The notes below the pieces were generated by a model, which was given only the letters and a program-made list of their open reading frames with translations, was not told the DNA's origin and searched no databases. A stretch of 64,000 nt of DNA from Otis tarda (taxonomy: Eukaryota > Chordata > Aves > Otidiformes > Otididae), in NCBI GenBank assembly GCA_026413225.1, contig CM048552.1, positions 64,247,001 through 64,311,000 of the forward strand, read 5' to 3'. This document shows, piece after piece, positions 60,384 through 64,000 of this stretch; the stretch's first letter is position 1, and every line of letters begins with the position of its first letter. The translations under genes were made by a program, and so were the position numbers.

Positions 60384-61235
60384 ATGACCAATCTGCAACA
60401 AATATATGATGTGGAACTGAATGCCAAAACTTTCTTATCCTGAGGAAAGATGATATGTGAAAGGTCAAGGAAAACAGAGATCTCTTCTAACCTAAGAAAA
60501 TGCAATGCCTTGTGGAAATGCCTAAGTGGAAATAGCCTGTTTGATAACTTTTCTGAAGAAAAAAAGAAGAGTGAATCAGGAAAGCTGCTCTAAGACATTA
60601 GGCAATGCTCAGCACAAGAGATGGTTAACTTTCCTTTTCTTCTACATGCAGATTGAGCCTGGCTTTTAGGAAACTACACTTTCTCCCATATGGTATCATC
60701 AGTTCTCACTCACCTGGGGAAATATTCTCCTAGTAGAGAAAAAATATTCCTTGCAAGTATGGAGGAACCTATGGCTAAAACAGTAGAGACTGCAAAGTTT
60801 TGTTTTCAGTTTCTACTCCTGAGGTACCTCAAAAGTATGTTGTTCATTGGGGAGGATAAACTCACAGTGAAGAACTAAGCTAAAGTACAAATGCTATACA
60901 CAAAATAAAAATGGCAAATACTCTCCACCCTGCCAGTTCTCATCCACTTTTTATTAGCAAGTTTATCTGTTCTGGTCTCATTAATTCTTTTTGAGCATGT
61001 CTTTTTCTCTCTTCATTTTGCACTCATCCTAAGTACACAGTGCTGCAACAAGCAAGAACTGTTCAGCAGATGTTTCTGCTTTGCGGACTCTGACATTCCA
61101 TACTTGGTTGTTTCTTGACAACTAGAAATCCTGACTGGGATGTTTCATTTTTCTCACATGAGCTTTGGGAGCACCACAGAATAACAGCTAATCAGTACTA
61201 ATTCCTGTAGCTTGTATTAACATTAATTACTCAAC

Positions 61236-62089
61236 TTTGGGGACAGAACATACCCTTAGCAAATTTGCAGATGATGCTAAATTGGGGGGAATGCTTAACA
61301 GGCTGAACAGCAGAGTTACGATCCAAAGAAACTTGAGTATGGGGCCAACAGGAACTTCATGAAGTGCAGGAATAGGAATGCAAAGCTCTGCACTTGGGGA
61401 GGAATATCATCAGGCATCAGCACAGACTGGGAACAGACTGACTGGAAAGGGCCTGGGAGTTACAGCGGGTGTCAAGCTGTGAGTTAGCAGTGCACCCTCG
61501 TTCCAATCAACACAAACTGCACAGCGGGCAATGTCAGGGCCAGTGTGGTCAGAAGTCCGAGGAGAGGTGATAATTTGACACTGGTGAAGCTGTAGTCAAA
61601 TAGTTTTAAGTTTGAGGACTCTGCAGCCCAAGAGGGAAGGTGAGAGACTAGAGAGGATCGAGTAGAGGACTAATAGGATGGGAGCACAGACCTACAAGGA
61701 GAGGTCAGGGAGCTGGGCTAGCCTTGCCTTATGAAGAGATTATTGGTCAAAACAGCATGCAGCTGCTTGATCGGGAGCTACAGAGATGCCTGAGACAAAC
61801 TATTCTCAACAGTGGCAGATGGTATAACAGGGAGCAACAGTCAGATGTTGCAGCTTTGGAGGTTCAGGTTAGATGTTAGGAAAAACTTCTTCACTGGGAG
61901 GGTGGTGCAGCACTGGAACAGGTTACCCAGAGAGGTCAGGGACCCTCTGTCCTTGGAAGTTCTCAGGACTCAGCTAAGCAAAGCAATAGCTGATCTGATC
62001 CAGTGTTGGCATCAGCCCTGCTTCTTATTGGAGGAAGGACCAGAAGCACCCAGAGATCCCTTCCAGCCAGCACTTCAATGATTGTATGA
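61236..62089 (+). mobile_element. Old CR1 LINE 3' fragment, different subfamily
   Basis: An RT-like start (TTAGCAAATTTGCAGATGATGCTAAATT, read as LSKFADDAKL) is followed by degraded coding sequence and a clear C-terminal block near 61860-61980 (RLDVRKNFFTGRVVQHWNRL). The 3' UTR ends in GGACCAGAAGCACCCAGAGATCCCTTCCAG and decayed octamers (ATGATTGTATG). Many stops and frameshifts show it is old; its 3' UTR differs from the young copies, suggesting another CR1 subfamily. Confidence 0.88.
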
Positions 62090-64000
62090 ATTTGAGGGAT
62101 GCAGTAAGTCAAACTGTAAGAATCCTGTTGTAGTGAAAATTCAGTTGAACAGCCTATAGTTACAAAGGCTAACTGAAGTAAACTGTATCTTCGCATACAA
62201 TGGGGAAACTATTCTGAGTGCATAACTCCCGGATGAGTTTAACATAATGCAACTTTTCTTACCAGCTTGTGCCCCAGTTCTGGAAGACCTGTAGTACATG
62301 CTGATTTTTAAGTATGGACTTTGTTTTAAGCCTTTGCATCTATCTGTCCTTTGGTTAAAGTCCGAAAGTATATGCATAGTTCTTTGATGAATCAAACTAT
62401 TCACAAGTTCTTAGCTGGCTTCTGGTGGTTGTTCTGTTCCTGAGGTACCTCAGCTGTAGCTAAGTCTGAAGAATTAAGTCAGACAAACTGAATGTACATT
62501 TTACATTGTGCACATCTGTGTCCCATATTCAGGTTACCAGTTTACAAAATAGCATATCTATCATCCAAGTGAAACTTCCATGAAAACACAAGCTGCTCCC
62601 CTGTCCTCATGAGTGCAGTCCTTCCCAGAAGCAAACCCCCTCAACATCTGCAGAAGCAATAACTATTTCAGCAAGAGTGTTTGCTGTCCCTTGCAAAATC
62701 CACCCAAAACAGCTGAGGGGCATTTTTAAAAGTGAAGTAGAACTTGCAAGAAGTCCATGACACTTGAGTGCTTCATCAGATTCTTGCCTTGTTGCACTAA
62801 AGACAAGAATGTTATCATTCTGGCTGACTCATTATTCATAGAACTGATTCATTCGCTGTCACACAGCAAAAGATACTTTCTCACAGTATCTCATGTCAGT
62901 ATGAGTGAAAACAGTAGATCCTGAACTCAAAGTGTTTTCCAGGCCTGTGGAAATCTTTGCTAAGGGTCTTTTTTTTTTTTGAGTAACCCTGTACAAAGCT
63001 CAAGGGGAGGGCATTATGTGTTGAGATATTCTCATTTGACTGCAGCATTTGGATAATATGCGTATCTGTAAGACTGTATGGCTATGTGAGTTTAAACCTC
63101 TTAAAATTCAAATGCTCACTGGGAAGTTCAAAGTATTTTTGAGAATTGTTTTGTGTTTCTCTTGTTGTTTTCATGATTTTTTTTTTTGGTGTACTTGTCA
63201 GATACTCTTATTCCATGGAGACAGCGGTTATACCTAGTGTAGAACAAGCCTTTTTCTATATTCAAGCCCCATTATGTGACCAATGCTTTCCGATAGGCTT
63301 GAAAGAGTTGCAAGATGTCCTTTGCAGCTAAGAGCAGGTAAGTTAGTTAATCTCCCATTTAATAAAGGCTTCTTAGCAGTAGAGAGATAAGAACTGTAAT
63401 TAACATTACATGCATGTAACATAAAGGGAAGTTATGGGGTCCTGCTAACAGCTTGTCTTTTGTCTCCTTTCAAAAATATAGTACTTTGAGGTTAAAAGTC
63501 TTCCTGATTTGAATTTTGGCTTTAGAAATAGGTAAAGTTATATGTTTTATTACCCCCAAAATCTCCTGCAAATCCTTCAGCCAGCATCTTGTTGTCCAGT
63601 ATTGTGTCTTTGGTTTCAGACATTGATATTTGCTTAGTGTAACTGAGTTTGTGTTACTGTAATACGAATTACTTCGTCCAGGAAAGGAAGAATAACAAAG
63701 TTCAAGTACTGTGACTTTTTGTTTGATCTTCACTCATGCTTTAATTTCCATATCAATTATGTATTATAGGAAGCCAGAGACAGAATTAGTGTCAAGAAAA
63801 ACCAGAAAGAAAAAATTGCTCGAACGTGCAAGATTCTCCAGAGTCAGCTCATTCAGCCATTATACTAAATACATTTGTACAAGGTTCTTTTTGTCTCATC
63901 ATTTTATCCTGAAGCTATGATTTTGTCAAACGAAAGAATGGAAAAGTACCACATGTTATAATGGACGTGTGTACAAAACACTCATTTGTCCCTTTTCTAA
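62090..64000. other. Intergenic, no gene recognised
   Basis: The tail of the window, AT-rich, with only short open frames (87 codons or fewer). A 14-bp palindrome TTACATGCATGTAA occurs near 63407. Nothing else is supported. Confidence 0.6.

Larger units (their letters stand above)
49849..61235. other. Intergenic, no gene recognised
   Basis: About 11.4 kb without a recognisable gene. It starts with an AT-rich TATA/CATA stretch just after the CR1 tail. It contains a TG repeat at 55041-55056, a G-rich tract at 55778-55811, a 22-bp palindrome at 54688-54709 and an imperfect 28-bp tandem duplication at 60329-60383. The longest frame (177 codons, 57332-57865 plus strand) shows no family signature. 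The segment 52740-52920 looks like a possible conserved non-coding element. Confidence 0.65.

Noticed and set aside
31534-64000. Coding exon of the muscarinic receptor CHRM2, the downstream neighbour of PTN in other vertebrates, or the miR-490 hairpin in its intron
   Set aside because: No seven-helix receptor frame is present on either strand and I did not find the miR-490 sequence; that gene must lie beyond the window.
1-64000. CRISPR array, bacterial operon, tRNA or rRNA gene
   Set aside because: No regularly spaced repeats, ribosome-binding layout or full-length tRNA/rRNA structure; the spliced vertebrate gene and CR1 repeats show eukaryotic nuclear DNA.

Overview
The window looks like avian nuclear DNA. 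It carries the 3' part of the pleiotrophin gene (PTN, a secreted heparin-binding growth factor) on the + strand, followed by about 32 kb with no recognisable protein-coding gene. The bird assignment rests on two things. The PTN exons, with intact splice sites, encode a vertebrate pleiotrophin of 165 residues. Most identifiable interspersed repeats are CR1 LINEs, three of which end in copies of the ATTCTATG octamer typical of bird CR1. The species cannot be read from the sequence.

Layout. Bases 1-12698 are the end of PTN intron 1; the 5' non-coding exon(s) and promoter must lie upstream of the window. The four coding exons are 12700-12808 (signal peptide and first mature residues), 13950-14123 (N-terminal TSR domain), 15145-15306 (C-terminal TSR domain) and 30238-30290 (lysine-rich tail and stop). 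All junctions are in phase 1 with GT/AG ends. Introns 2 and 3 are about 1.1 and 1.0 kb; intron 4 is about 14.9 kb and holds a CR1 fragment and two MIR-like relics. The 3' UTR runs from 30291 to about 31487, with a proximal (30502) and a better distal (31466) poly(A) signal; a MAZ-like G-rich element follows the distal one.

From about 31.5 kb to 64 kb I see only non-coding DNA. It contains a GC- and CpG-rich patch (about 41.9-42.15 kb), five CR1 copies (38.5, 45.9-46.6, 47.36-47.71, 47.78-49.85 and 61.2-62.1 kb), a MIR-like relic at 40.8 kb, microsatellites, G-quadruplex motifs and a perfect 22-bp palindrome at 54.7 kb. The 47.78-49.85 kb CR1 is the most intact: a 5'-truncated element whose reverse-transcriptase reading frame is broken by one frameshift only.

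I found no new enzymatic, defence or mobile system. The most useful leads are a strong unused-looking 3' splice site 126 bases upstream of the last PTN acceptor, which would replace the lysine-rich tail with a different C-terminus; the orphan CpG-rich patch; the cluster of inverted young CR1 copies; and the palindrome. Family comparisons are from memory; no alignment or search was run.
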